Assembly: GCA_027886175.1 (NCBI GenBank)
Contig: JAJNNQ010000009.1
Span: forward strand, 16,217,501-16,281,500
Source of the DNA: Phylloscopus collybita
Lineage: Eukaryota; Chordata; Aves; Passeriformes; Phylloscopidae
Reading direction: 5' to 3'
DNA: 64,000 nt
The position numbers and the translations under genes were made by a program. Shown in pieces: positions 37,170 through 47,989 of the stretch (position 1 is its first letter; each line of letters starts with the position of its first letter). Below the pieces are notes generated by a model, which saw only the letters and a program-made list of their open reading frames with translations, had not been told where the DNA came from and made no database searches.

Positions 37170-37800
37170 ATAAGTCCTCCTGTACAATTACTCTGTTGTC
37201 ATCCAATGTCCTGATACAAATCTTTCACTATATGGCATAAAAAGCCACCAATCATTGAATCAATATTGCTTGCCAAACTTGCAGCAATAATTTGCTCTAA
37301 TCAATAATTTTCATGTAACATTAACTGGCACTCGCTTTGCTACTTTTATCTCCACAACTTACATTATGCAATTTGGCCTATCAATTTACTTTAAAAAAAA
37401 GATAACATTTACTATCATGATGAAGAGCTTATTGACAATGAGGATTTTTTACCCAAGTCAATAAAATACAGATTACTGTTTAAAAATTAAAAGTTCAAAG
37501 GAATCGCTTAGGAAGCCAAAACTGTAATAGAAACTTATCAAAGCTAAATGAGCAATAAATAAGACAGTATGAAAACTGTCAGAGCAACTTAGCATCCCCA
37601 TTCTATTTGTGCTTCATTTTATTAGCTAATCAAAGTGTCATATTATTTCTACTGGCATCTATTTACTGCCATGTAATTTTGATAAGGGCACCATCTGTAT
37701 TTATAAAAGCATTATCTTAATAGCTGTCTAGCAATCTACAAACATAGGTGATATTTAACTTTTCTAAGGGGATCAATTTTAAACCAGGCAAAAGGACTGA
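37170..37800. promoter_or_regulatory. Complex AT-rich block, candidate conserved non-coding element
   Basis: About 600 bases are AT-rich but free of microsatellite or repeat character. They are dense in homeodomain-type cores (ATTA, TAAT, ATCAAT) and CAAT-like motifs such as caatcattgaatcaatattg and tctaatcaataattttcatg. This texture is typical of deeply conserved developmental enhancers in vertebrate gene deserts and large introns. That is an inference from appearance only. No known enhancer was identified. Confidence 0.25.
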
Positions 37801-38314
37801 TATAAGTCAATACGCTCTGCTAACACATCAAGGGTCCTATCTGGATCTCCTGCTGCCACGTGCCTTTATAGCAGCCTTACACTTACACCACAGAGGTGAA
37901 TTTGTTTGACACACTGTGCACTCTTCTTTGCTTTATTAAGATGTACAGCCATGAATTTTGTTTAGCAGGGCTTAGAGCTGCCCAGGTTTTAAATCCCTGG
38001 CAAAAAAAGGAATTGTCACAGAGAACTATTTTGCCAGAAAGAAAGTTTGTTTAAGTGATAGTGCTAATTTAAATTCTCTGTGAATAAGGGGTTTCCCCCC
38101 TGTTTAAGGATTCCATGGATAACTTAGGGCTAGAATTTTTTATCTCTTAATATGTTTATTTGTTCCCACCTTTTGCATTGCACTGGGCCTATCAGTGGAG
38201 TGAGGGCCTCCCAAATGCACCCCAGGTCAAGTCTCTCCCATCCCAGAAGTAGCACAACCCCTCAGAGATGCCTACCTTCTCCTGGCTCCCAACTCTCACT
38301 CACACTTTTCAGCA

Positions 38315-38420
38315 GCCCAGCTCCACAAAGGAAGAAGTTAAGTAACTTGCAATTAGACCCTGCACCTGGGTTCATTCCCAAGGACAGGAGATACCGCTCT
38401 GATTCCAGATGAGGACCCAA
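38315..38420 (-). repeat. Possible MIR-like SINE fragment, minus orientation
   Basis: The segment 'agaagttaagtaacttgca' matches the MIR core phrase 'gaggttaagtaacttgccc' closely. It is followed about 20 bases later by 'cctgggttcattccc', comparable with the tRNA-derived B-box part of MIR ('cgaacccaggcag' in this orientation is only loosely matched). The order is only partly consistent, so confidence is moderate at best. Confidence 0.35.
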
Positions 38421-39009
38421 ACTCCAACTTCTAGTCAAACTTTTACACAACAGTACTAATATAGTTTTAAAGATGCAATGCATAGTACTATGTGCTTTGG
38501 GTGGTTTCAGAGGAATGTAAGAGTCATGTTAAGGATTGCTGTACACAGCTTGGGTACCCTCTTCACCCTGACTCTTTCTGCCATTACACAACTCCCTGGC
38601 AGCTCAGCTCTGCACTGCAATGGGTGATGCCAGCTGCAAGCCCATGGCTCCTTTGGCATCCTTCTGCTAAAGCACTGCCAGCCTTACAGCTGTAAACACT
38701 CTCTGAACAGCTCTTTAAAAAGAATTCGAGCTATGGGCAGCAGAAGAACTTAAACATCTCATTTTTAAGCAGTCACTAAAGAAGGGACTTTCTGAAATGC
38801 TAAAGCAGAACAAGGCACCTAAACTCTGAAACCTCACACAAGAGTCTGGATTTGGCTCATTAGTTCCAGCTCTAACCTACTGGTCAATGGGACGGTGAAA
38901 TAGGAATTTCTACAGGATTAAATCCTGTGGGATCTCAAACACATTGTCTAAAAGCGTGATTAGGGGGAAAAGAGGAGGAAAATGCAGCCCATGCCCTACA
39001 TGACAAGTA

Positions 39010-39270
39010 CATGTCAAATATTCTTAGACTGATTTTAGTACATTCATTTCTAATACTTCAGTGTTATCTGCCATCTCCTATTTGACATAATAACTATACA
39101 TAACTGAATAACTATAAAATTGCTGCCTTATATTGCAAATTAGCAATTATAGTAGTAAACATTAACAACATGCCATATATAAAATAGTGATTTGTATATT
39201 GAAATGAATTAGAAATAATTGCAACATGTGATAATTAAAATTATGCAAACATTAGCAATCTAATTGTTAG
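39010..39270. promoter_or_regulatory. AT-rich block with homeodomain-like motifs, candidate conserved element
   Basis: The block has many TAAT/ATTA cores, including aaattagcaattatagtag, gaattagaaataattgc and gataattaaaattatgc, in sequence that is not a simple repeat. As with the block at 37.2 kb, the appearance is that of an ancient non-coding element, but AT-rich neutral DNA can look similar. Cross-species alignment would decide. Confidence 0.22.
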
Positions 39271-40459
39271 GTTGATTTTTTTTTCATTTAGATTCTCCTT
39301 TTAGAGGTTGGTATCATTATCCAAATTTTTTTTCATGTGTAACTCAAAGGCTTTTTTAAAAACCAAGGGGGAATGAAGAAATGAAACATGTCCTGATTGA
39401 GCCCAAATGGGATTTGAGGTAATATTCATGCATATGGCTATCAATGCAGGGCTATGAAAAGAAAACCTTCAAAAATATCTTCCCAAAGAGGAATTCTTTT
39501 CTTGTCCAATCTGCAGAATGTGTCATAAACCTTACAGCTCAGAAACTTGTAACCAGAATCAGTCATCGCCAACTAACAGCAACAGCATCGTCAGAGACAT
39601 CTTCTTGCCACCCTGACTTCTTAGGACTTTTGTGGAGAAAATTACTTAAAAGCAGCTGTGGAATATCCACCTCAAGCTGCAGCTGGCTTCTTGTGGATCT
39701 GTCTCATCCTCTTCCTGTAGGAAGTGCTACAGGTAGGCGCTGATGCGTATCTGCCTCAGACCCTCTCTTTACTACAGTGGTTCTGTACCTCTTTTTCTCC
39801 TGTTCCATGGTATATGTGTCCCTTGCTAAGGAAAGACCTCTTTCTCTCTGTAAATCATCACAACACTTACAAATACAGGGTTAACTTCAGAGACAGGGCT
39901 TTGAAAACTCTTACCTTAGATTTCAGTTTAGGAGTATGTTTGGCAAAATAGTAGTAACTGCAAACTGGAAAAGAACATAGAGAAGTAGGGCCAAAGTTAA
40001 ATTAATACCTAGCACAACCCTCAAATGATAATGGTAATGTCCAGTACTGATAGGTACTGAAGATCTGCAATATCTATAACCCACTCTGGGAGATTTAAGG
40101 ACTGTTTACATTCAAGCTCTGTCAGAAGAAAAATAGGAGAACCTTCTGTCCTGGCAAAAATTTCCAGCTATTTTCAACTCCTTCCTTCATATTTTTGTAT
40201 CCTATATCTTTGTCCCCTTTTCCTCTAGTGCTCATCTTTCTCCTAGCTTCATCTTTGTAATGCTGTAGAAGCCCTAATGGAGAGGAGGGGTTTGAGACAT
40301 GAAAGTTGCTGTAGTGTGCAGGCAAGGAACAAATTAGGTTGCTGAAATAATAACTCTACCTTTATCTGCTGAAGAACATCTTCAATATTAGTGTAAGACT
40401 GGAGAACTAATCAGAAAACAGTCCAGATGTATTATCAGCAACCGAGCAGTGAGAGGAGA

Positions 40460-40870
40460 CAGCCCCTTTATGAAATTGTTTTCTTTGATAAAGGGAGTTT
40501 CTTAGTGGTGTAAATCTAACTCACATGAGTGATCATATAGCCACAGGTACAACGTTCATTATTAACTAAGTAAAGAGTATGTACCAAATCAATTAAAAAC
40601 AATCTTTAAAAGAAGGTACATAATTTAATTGTACCCAGGTACAGCTCTACTCTAATTTATCTTCTGGTCACTTGCAAGGGATTTTACTTAGATGTTTAAT
40701 CTAACATTCATTGCAAAGGGTAATTCTCATGAAATTGCTGTGGCATCTCCTGTATCACTTAATGCAAATGCTTCAGTGCCTCGGCAATGGAGAGGAGCTT
40801 TTTCAATAAAGACACACATCACAGTGCAGTATGAAGGGCTCTCTTTGTTCAAGTTGTTTTAAAAGCAACG
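40460..40870. promoter_or_regulatory. Candidate conserved non-coding element with octamer site
   Basis: Complex sequence without repeats carries a perfect POU octamer ATGCAAAT at 40,762-40,769 and several TTAAT/ATTAA cores between 40,556 and 40,720. Motif presence is directly visible. That it acts as an enhancer is inference from texture and from its position near two similar blocks within 4 kb. Confidence 0.25.
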
Positions 40871-43800
40871 GAATGTTTCACAGTAACGAGACATTCAGAC
40901 TCTAACACCAGCTACATTTAGATGACAAATCACATTCCAAATTGCAGATGTACATCACATGTCCATCAGGCAGTAAGGAGTATGGGCTCCAGACATGTTT
41001 TGCATACAAAAGCACGCCCAGACTCTCATGAACTTGCACAGAAACACTAGACACTACCAACTGATGTGCAGCATTAAAATATGCTTCTGACATTAAAAAA
41101 TCACACAAACAAAAAAAGCAAAACAACAAGAAAACAAACCCAAAACACTTATTTGTGGCTCCTGAATCCAGATTTAAGACACTTAAATAAGCAGCTCAGT
41201 CACTAAGGGTCATGTAGTTTCAGCATCCATTAACCACACTGTTTGTTTATATGTATAGAGTGAATTTCAGCAGGTATCAAAGCAAAGACAGACCACATGT
41301 ACCATATGCAAGCATAGCTTTTTCCTGTCTTTGAAATCATGGTGCATGGTGGTCAGCCAATGGGATGGGAATTGCCTCCTGGGGAAGGAAGATTGACCCC
41401 AGAAGGGAAGATGAGAGCTGCAGGAAAAGGCCTTCACAGACTGAGATACCTGTAGGAGCCAACAACAAGATATCCACATTTCTGGGCAGTGGGCAGATGA
41501 AATGTGAAGGACTTGTATAGTAAAATGTCAAGCCTGAGCACGCTCCCATTTCTTCTTCAAAAATCCTTAAGGCCTTTCAAATCAGAATTACTTCCAATTT
41601 AGACTGGTTTGTTGTTTGCAGCACCACAAAGCCAGTTTGGGAATGCAGTGAGCTGGGGCTGATAGCTGCCGAGGCTATGGGACATACACACACAGCTACA
41701 GTTGGGGCCAAAAGACATGCAGCTCCATGACCAAGTCCTCTTCCTGGGGAAGACCACAATATTTTGCAGGGAACAAAGATCTGGCCATTATAATCTGCTA
41801 TTCAAACATATGTAGGAAAGAGGTTTTCTGAATACCATCCCACTTGACATGGACTTGTTTTTGGGCAGTTTAGCAGGGGTTGGGAGGAGGAAAAAGAGAA
41901 GAGAGAATCGGCACAAACACAGCCTTCAGCCCTGAGTACTGATTTGCCATCAGCATACTACCAAAACCCTGATGAAACAGCACTTCAGTGACAAGCAGCA
42001 GAGGAGGTTTCAAGGCAATCTTGCTGATACCTGCACATACATTTTCTCCATCTGCCAATTTTCTCAGGAGAAGGAGATAGTCTGTTCCCCTACTCCAGTA
42101 CTCCTCATTATTAAAAGCAAACAGGTTGGGTTTTGTTTGGTTTGATTTTAATTGAGACCCCTACCAATAATGCTGTCCATCATCTCAGAAAATGGTTCAG
42201 GAGGACATCTACTTCCTTTCACAGTTATTTTTCACCTTTACTCTTTCGCTGAATGTATAAAACATCACAGTGGGTACAGATTCCCGTATTTAAAGAATAC
42301 CAATGTAAGCAGCTATAAATCTTTTTACTTAGAATCTCTCCCTTCAGGTTACCATTACAATCCATCTGCCTAATAAATGTATTTATAAATGTGTATGTTT
42401 TCACACCTCTCTCGCCAGTATGGTGTCACTGTGCTTGCTAATCATAATACAATTATTCAAGACCAGCAAGGTAAGTCTGTGCTTTCTTCCTTGATACAGA
42501 GAACTGTTAGCCAGCATGGGGCTTTTTATCTAAAAATGCTCTCAAATTTTTTCATTCTCCTGACATAAGTGAAATGGTTATGTTACAGGCTTAAAACACG
42601 TTACTCTGTTTGTAAAAAATAAACCCCATACACAAACTCAAAATATAAATATTGCCTGACTAGGGAAAAGACATTTATGGTCATGTTTGCATAGTCCAAA
42701 CACCAACTCATCAGTAATTTGAAATCATTACCAACCTTTAGTTTGCACAATGGAGTAAGTAAAAACGTTAATTTAAATATCTTTCCACACAGAAAAACTC
42801 TACTGACATCAGCATATTACCAAAACCAATTTTCTTACATCAACTCACATCTTCCCCTAATTCTGTAGCATAGCTCTTGGGAGTTGCTACAAGGTCTGTG
42901 TAAACTGAAAATCTAAATAACATTATGATGGCTGTTACAGAACTAATTTATAATCTAATACCCTAGCTGAATTTAATATCCTACTTATTTATTCAAGCAA
43001 AATATCTGGAAAAGATATGTCACATCATAATGCAGTTTTTATGAAAATGGAAAAAATAAAGAGGAACTTTAAGTACGCATAATAACAATCAGTAGGGACA
43101 GGTACAAGCAAGAACTGTTGCCTGCCCATCACATGAACAAAAGCTGCAGTGCCTTAGTAATTGGACTGTTTGTTTCAGAATTCAATTATTATCAAATCTA
43201 GTATTTTACATTAGATGTGCAAGCTGAAAATGCTTCTTGTATTAATGCTATTAGTTCCACAGTACAGCAGCATGTAACTGGTGGACAAACTGCTGCCTCT
43301 TCATCAGCCACCTTTAACAGCTCCTTTTTTTTTAACTGTATTGAAGAATTGAGCTTTATAGCAGTATTTCTGAACATGCCATTTTATTATAAACACAGTC
43401 ATACATGCATCTTAACTTTCAACTTAATGAAAATAGATTGCGTCAATGAATATAAAATTTACCTCTTAATTTGCCTTTTCTAAGACCTTCCAAGTGAACA
43501 CCTCTCTCAAATATAGTTTTGTAAAAATATTTAGGAACACAGCAGGAGAGAAAACAAATAGGCTAAACTCATTCACAAAACATTTTGCTGTTGAAGTGTC
43601 ATTGCTGGATAAGCCCTGTTAGCTATTCTGGCAGAAAGAGCAGTTTACAAAAAACTTAATAGACCTGAATAGCATATTTATATGGCAGAGCTGAATGCCC
43701 AGAAAAAGGACAGCATCCATTCTTAGTCAACTTACTACCCACTGTGCAGTCCTGCATAAATCACATTACAGCAAATGCAAACCTTGTTGTTTAACTTGAG

Positions 43801-44981
43801 CTGTGCTGCAATTCAGGCTTTCAGTCTCCAACTCGCATTTAGCAGGCCAGAGACAGTCACTGACCATCATGCTCTGGTGATTGCCAGGGGCATCAGTAGC
43901 ACACACCACAAGAACAAATAAATATATATGTAGAAGAAACTATATATATGTTGATTTAACCATCTTGAGTACTTAAATTCCTTCATTTAGATGCACAATT
44001 CATTCTAGGTGAAAAGTTGTACTGAGGCTACTATGGAAATGTCATTACTTTATTCACACAATTTGTTTCTGTGTGCTTAGGTACACCCAGTCACAGAGTA
44101 GGTGAAATTCACCTATTTGGAAATCCAGGACACAAAGACAGAAACTCTGCTACCCTTGATGGTGCCACTGTGTTGGAGGGCACAGGATATGCCTGGTTGA
44201 GTTTAACTATGACACTTCTCTTGCAATAGTATCTACTCAGTAAAAACTCTCAAAAAAAGAGGAAAGGCTGCTATCCAAGACAAGTCACAGAGTGACAATT
44301 AGGTAATTCCTCTTCCCTTTTCTCCAAAAGCCAGCAGTTCCTTATCAGAAACACACACTCCATAGAACTTCTGATTAGAGATCCTACATCCTACTCCTAT
44401 GAATTTGTTCCTAAGGTTTCTCTTAAAAACTAGCTCATCATTATCTTCCTTCAGGAGGTCAGAGGTTTGTCAAGTACTTGCCCTCCTATGATGTTTCCTC
44501 ACATCCTCCACCAGTCCCTAAAGGCCACTGGATTGGCAGGTCTGTGCTGCTGCCTCCTTGAAAGCCACACAGTAGCCAGCTCCAATGGCAGTAGGAGCTC
44601 CCCTCTGCTGCTCCTGTGCTCACATACTCTGCAGCAGATTTTGTTTTACCTAAGAAAAGAAACAGGAGGCCAAAAGAGCGTGGTCTCCAGGATCACAGCA
44701 ATGTACGCATGGGCAAGGGTGCAAAGAAGTGCATCAGCCACCAGCACTGCTCTTCTCTAATTCATTACCCCAGAGTACTGTTCCCTGGGAGGAGTTGGAC
44801 TCTGACAGCCCCATCCTCTTCCTACATCTTCTGTACTGCTTCAGAGACAGCAAGGCAAGAAAGGTAAGTTTGTCTAAATACAGCCAGGAAAGTGGCAGAG
44901 CACTGACAAGGACATGCTTTGCACTCCCATCTCTCAGTGAGGTGAGGTTGCAGCAGGAGCTCTAAGTGGACTACCCATGAA

Positions 44982-45019
44982 TTTTTCTAGATATCTCTAG
45001 AAAAAATATCTAGATATTT
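44982..45019. repeat. Two abutting palindromes
   Basis: A hairpin with perfect 10-base arms (tttttctaga / tctagaaaaa) and a 4-base loop occupies 44,982-45,005. It overlaps by two bases a perfect 16-base palindrome, aaatatctagatattt, at 45,004-45,019. Both are built on CTAGA. The structures are directly visible; no function is known. Confidence 0.95.
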
Positions 45020-45938
45020 TATGTGCTTTACTTAGTTTAAAAAGATCTATCTGCGGGGGGAAAAAACCCTGTAGTATGAGATTTACTTCCCTTACACTTA
45101 TTAAAAATAAACATTACGCAGGGACTCCTTTTGAGTCCAATTAGCCGTAACACACTTGATCCATCAGCTTTATAAAAACAATGCTCAGGTTATTAAGTTA
45201 CTTGACATCCTAGAGAATGCCAAACACATCTGGGAATATGGGGGCAAAAGTGGAGGGTGGAGAGAGCCTTTTTATGTTCGTGTTTCTTTACCATATTTCT
45301 GTTCTTTGCATTTCTGAAGTCTACCAAGGCAGAAGCAGTCCCCAGAACACAATAAATAATTATACGGGGAATCCACATAAGCTGTCTTTAGACAACTTTA
45401 AATTCTTTTTTTCACCAGGGGTACAGCACAGGAGGGACTCATAAAATGGAAGATCCTCAGTTCTTGGTCCTCCAGTCAAGCAATAAACTTCCCCCGGCCA
45501 TGCACAGCATGAAGGCTCCTCTTCTTTCTTTCACCAAAAGGCTAAAAACCTGTCTGCATTTTTCTTCACTGATCCTTTAGTAGGGGAAATTATTTTGGAC
45601 AGCAGCACGGCCAGCTGCTCTTAATTATAAATCAGGTCTCCAGCATACGTGCACAGTACATGGGGCCACTCTGACAGGGAGATAAAGGTGTGCAGGCGAG
45701 CCAGCCCTCCCAGGAGCAAACACTGGCCTAGAGCTGAAGGGGTGTGGCTCTGAACCCACAAAGCCAGCCCTCAATGAGTTCAGATCCTGCACCTCCATCA
45801 ACCCTTCCCATAGGAAATGCTCCCATATTTATTGCTGCTGGAGGAGAGCAGGGCTCAAAACCTTCACTGCCTTACCATTTCCTTGACAAATTTTTCTCAT
45901 TTGATTTTAAGACATTCATTAACAGTCAGATTTATGGC

Positions 45939-45948
45939 GGGGGGGGGG
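45939..45948 (+). repeat. G10 homopolymer
   Basis: Ten consecutive G occur on the + strand. Shorter G8 runs occur at 47,053-47,060 and 49,127-49,134. These are simple sequence; a single run does not by itself make an intramolecular G-quadruplex. Confidence 0.9.
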
Positions 45949-47217
45949 CGTTCTTTTAAGTAAAAACAAACAGGCAAATATGGCCCAAGGACTAAATGCA
46001 TCCCATGAAGTTCTACACTACAGCCTGAGACCACTCTCTCCTATTCTCTCTCAACTCTTTCAAATATTTAAGGATTGCAGAAAGGCAGAACCTCAGGAGA
46101 ACATCTTGCCCAACATACCTATCACAGCATTATTTCAGTGGAGAAATATCTGGTAATAACAGAGTCCAGGTTTTTCATCAATGGGTGCCTCAAGCACTAA
46201 TACTCATGGTTCAGACTCCAATCAATCAGACTGATTTACACTAACTGGTGCTGAGGGCCAAGGAACTCCCACTGAAGGGAACGGATTGCATCAAAATCCT
46301 ACCACATATTTAGATGTCCAGATCTGGACTTAGAAAAGAATTTAGTCAATGAGTTTGAGTTCACAGCTTAAATCACGTACTTCTGTTTTACTGGCTTTAT
46401 AAATGTTTTCACTCCTTTTTCTTTTCTTTTCCCCAAAGGCTGGTAAGTTTAAATGAGGAAGATTTTGATGCTGTCCACTGTACTCCGGTACACTTGTGTC
46501 CAAGTTCCAAATATTAGCAGGTACGCTTGTTATCCTTTTCATATCTTGGGGGGTTTTTTCATCCTTTAGCCTTAGAAGCAGACATGAATGAAAACTTGAG
46601 TCATGCTCCTTTTTGTTAGCAAAATGGCACCACACAATCCCTACAGTCAAAAAAGAAGCATCCATTTAGTTAGGGAACAAAATAAAGGAGACTGCAGCAA
46701 AGAAAAGAGTGTAAGAGAGCAGAGGAAAGAGCCAAAGGAAAAGGGCATTGAAAAACAGCATGGAGAAGGGATGCAATATTCTTAATTTGTAATAAGCATT
46801 CACAGTTAAATGGCAAGCAGAAAGCACTGGCTACTGCAGCTGAGGTTGTAGCTTGGTAAGCAGTGTGTTCACTCCATATGTTCAGCAAGCACCAACCTAA
46901 GCCATCTGCTTCTTGTGTCTGTGGTAAAGGGAGCCAAAACATACCTGATTTCTCACACCTGCTCCAAATGGAAAACACCTACAAAGAAAATAAAGCACTC
47001 TTCCTTGGTGGACACAAACCTCTGGAGAACGTGTGTCTGTGCTTATGTCTTTGGGGGGGGAGAAGAGTTTATCCCCCTGCGTTGCATAACGTGCCAGAAA
47101 AATGAATGACATCTTCTAATAACTACAGGGCAGATTTTTCAAGTCAGGCATGTGCAATTGGGCTAGCCTAACTTAGGCATGCAAATAGCAGATGTGCACG
47201 CACAGATATCTGACCTG

Positions 47218-47242
47218 CACACACACACACACACCCACACAC
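47218..47242 (+). repeat. (CA)n microsatellite, interrupted
   Basis: About twelve CA units with one C insertion near the 3' end form a standard dinucleotide microsatellite. The sequence just upstream (47,130-47,190) loosely resembles an old amniote repeat tail but is too diverged to assign. Confidence 0.9.
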
Positions 47243-47889
47243 AGATAATTCGTATTTCACAGCTCTGACAGTACTGGGGCACGGGTTTATCTTCAAAAGT
47301 TGACTCTCACTTGTGGAATTTTGCATCCTGATAGCAAAGAAAATATGTTCATTTCTGTTATTCAGCTATTACTCAGGTATTCAGATGGAATTCAAAGCAG
47401 TCTCCTGGAGCAATAATGACCCAATGTTTCAAAAAAAGTAGGAGCAATGTATGGTAAGGAAAAGATTTAAATCAATCTCTGCTCACTATATTAGCAGCAC
47501 TGCTGTTTATGTAATGGTGTACCTAAAAACAGGCTCAAGAATTATTTTTAGTATTTGAGAATACGTTCACAATAGAGGGAGACTTAAGTGGTACATTGAG
47601 TGTTTTATGAACATGCAGTGACAAGTAAGATTACTGCACATGGGCAAATATGAAAAGTGAAATGAAAGAGCCAGGAAATAACAGAACTGAGAAGCACAGT
47701 TGTGCAAGGGGTAGATGGATCTTACATCTTTTGTCCTGTGATGGTTTGGCTGCTATTGGCTGATCTCACCAGAAACTGAAAAGCAAATAATGAAAAAAAA
47801 TGAAAGTATCCTCAAAGCTGCTGAGAAAGGAGTAACAGATTCAGGCTCTGACCTGACAAAGTCATGGAGCCAACGTCCTTTTGAAAATC

Positions 47890-47985
47890 CTAATATAGAA
47901 ATCTAAAGATGTGACCTGATTTCAAAAAGTACTGAGCACTCAGAAGATTCCATTGACTTCAATATAAGTAACTGAAAGTGCATAG
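47890..47985. repeat. Decayed L3/CR1-like amniote repeat tail
   Basis: The string 'cctgatttcaaaaagtactg' followed by 'agcactcagaagattccatt' and 'gacttcaatataagtaactg' follows closely the phrase 'cctgattttcaaaggtgctgagcactcacagctcccattgacttcaatgg', as far as I recall it. That phrase is the 3' part of old CR1/L3-type retrotransposons spread through amniotes. Conservation over about 70 bases makes this the clearest of the old tails in the window. Strand is not assigned because such tails are near-palindromic. Confidence 0.6.
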
Positions 47986-47989
47986 CATA

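Larger units (their letters stand above)
40870..47890. other. Non-coding region with no recognised gene
   Basis: No exon, RNA gene or CR1 copy was recognised. Contents are A-rich simple sequence near 41.1 kb, a 21-base sequence shared with one mismatch between 41,948-41,968 and 42,807-42,827, a pair of palindromes at 44,982-45,019, short G runs near 45.94 and 47.05 kb, and a (CA)n run at 47.22 kb. A segment around 46.21-46.33 kb ('ggtgctgagggccaaggaac' then 'tcccactgaagggaac') vaguely resembles an old CR1/L3 tail. Confidence 0.55.

Noticed and set aside
38340..38380. tRNA gene, because 'gggttcattccc' resembles a B box
   Set aside because: No A box at the right distance and no cloverleaf. The match is better explained as part of a tRNA-derived SINE remnant.
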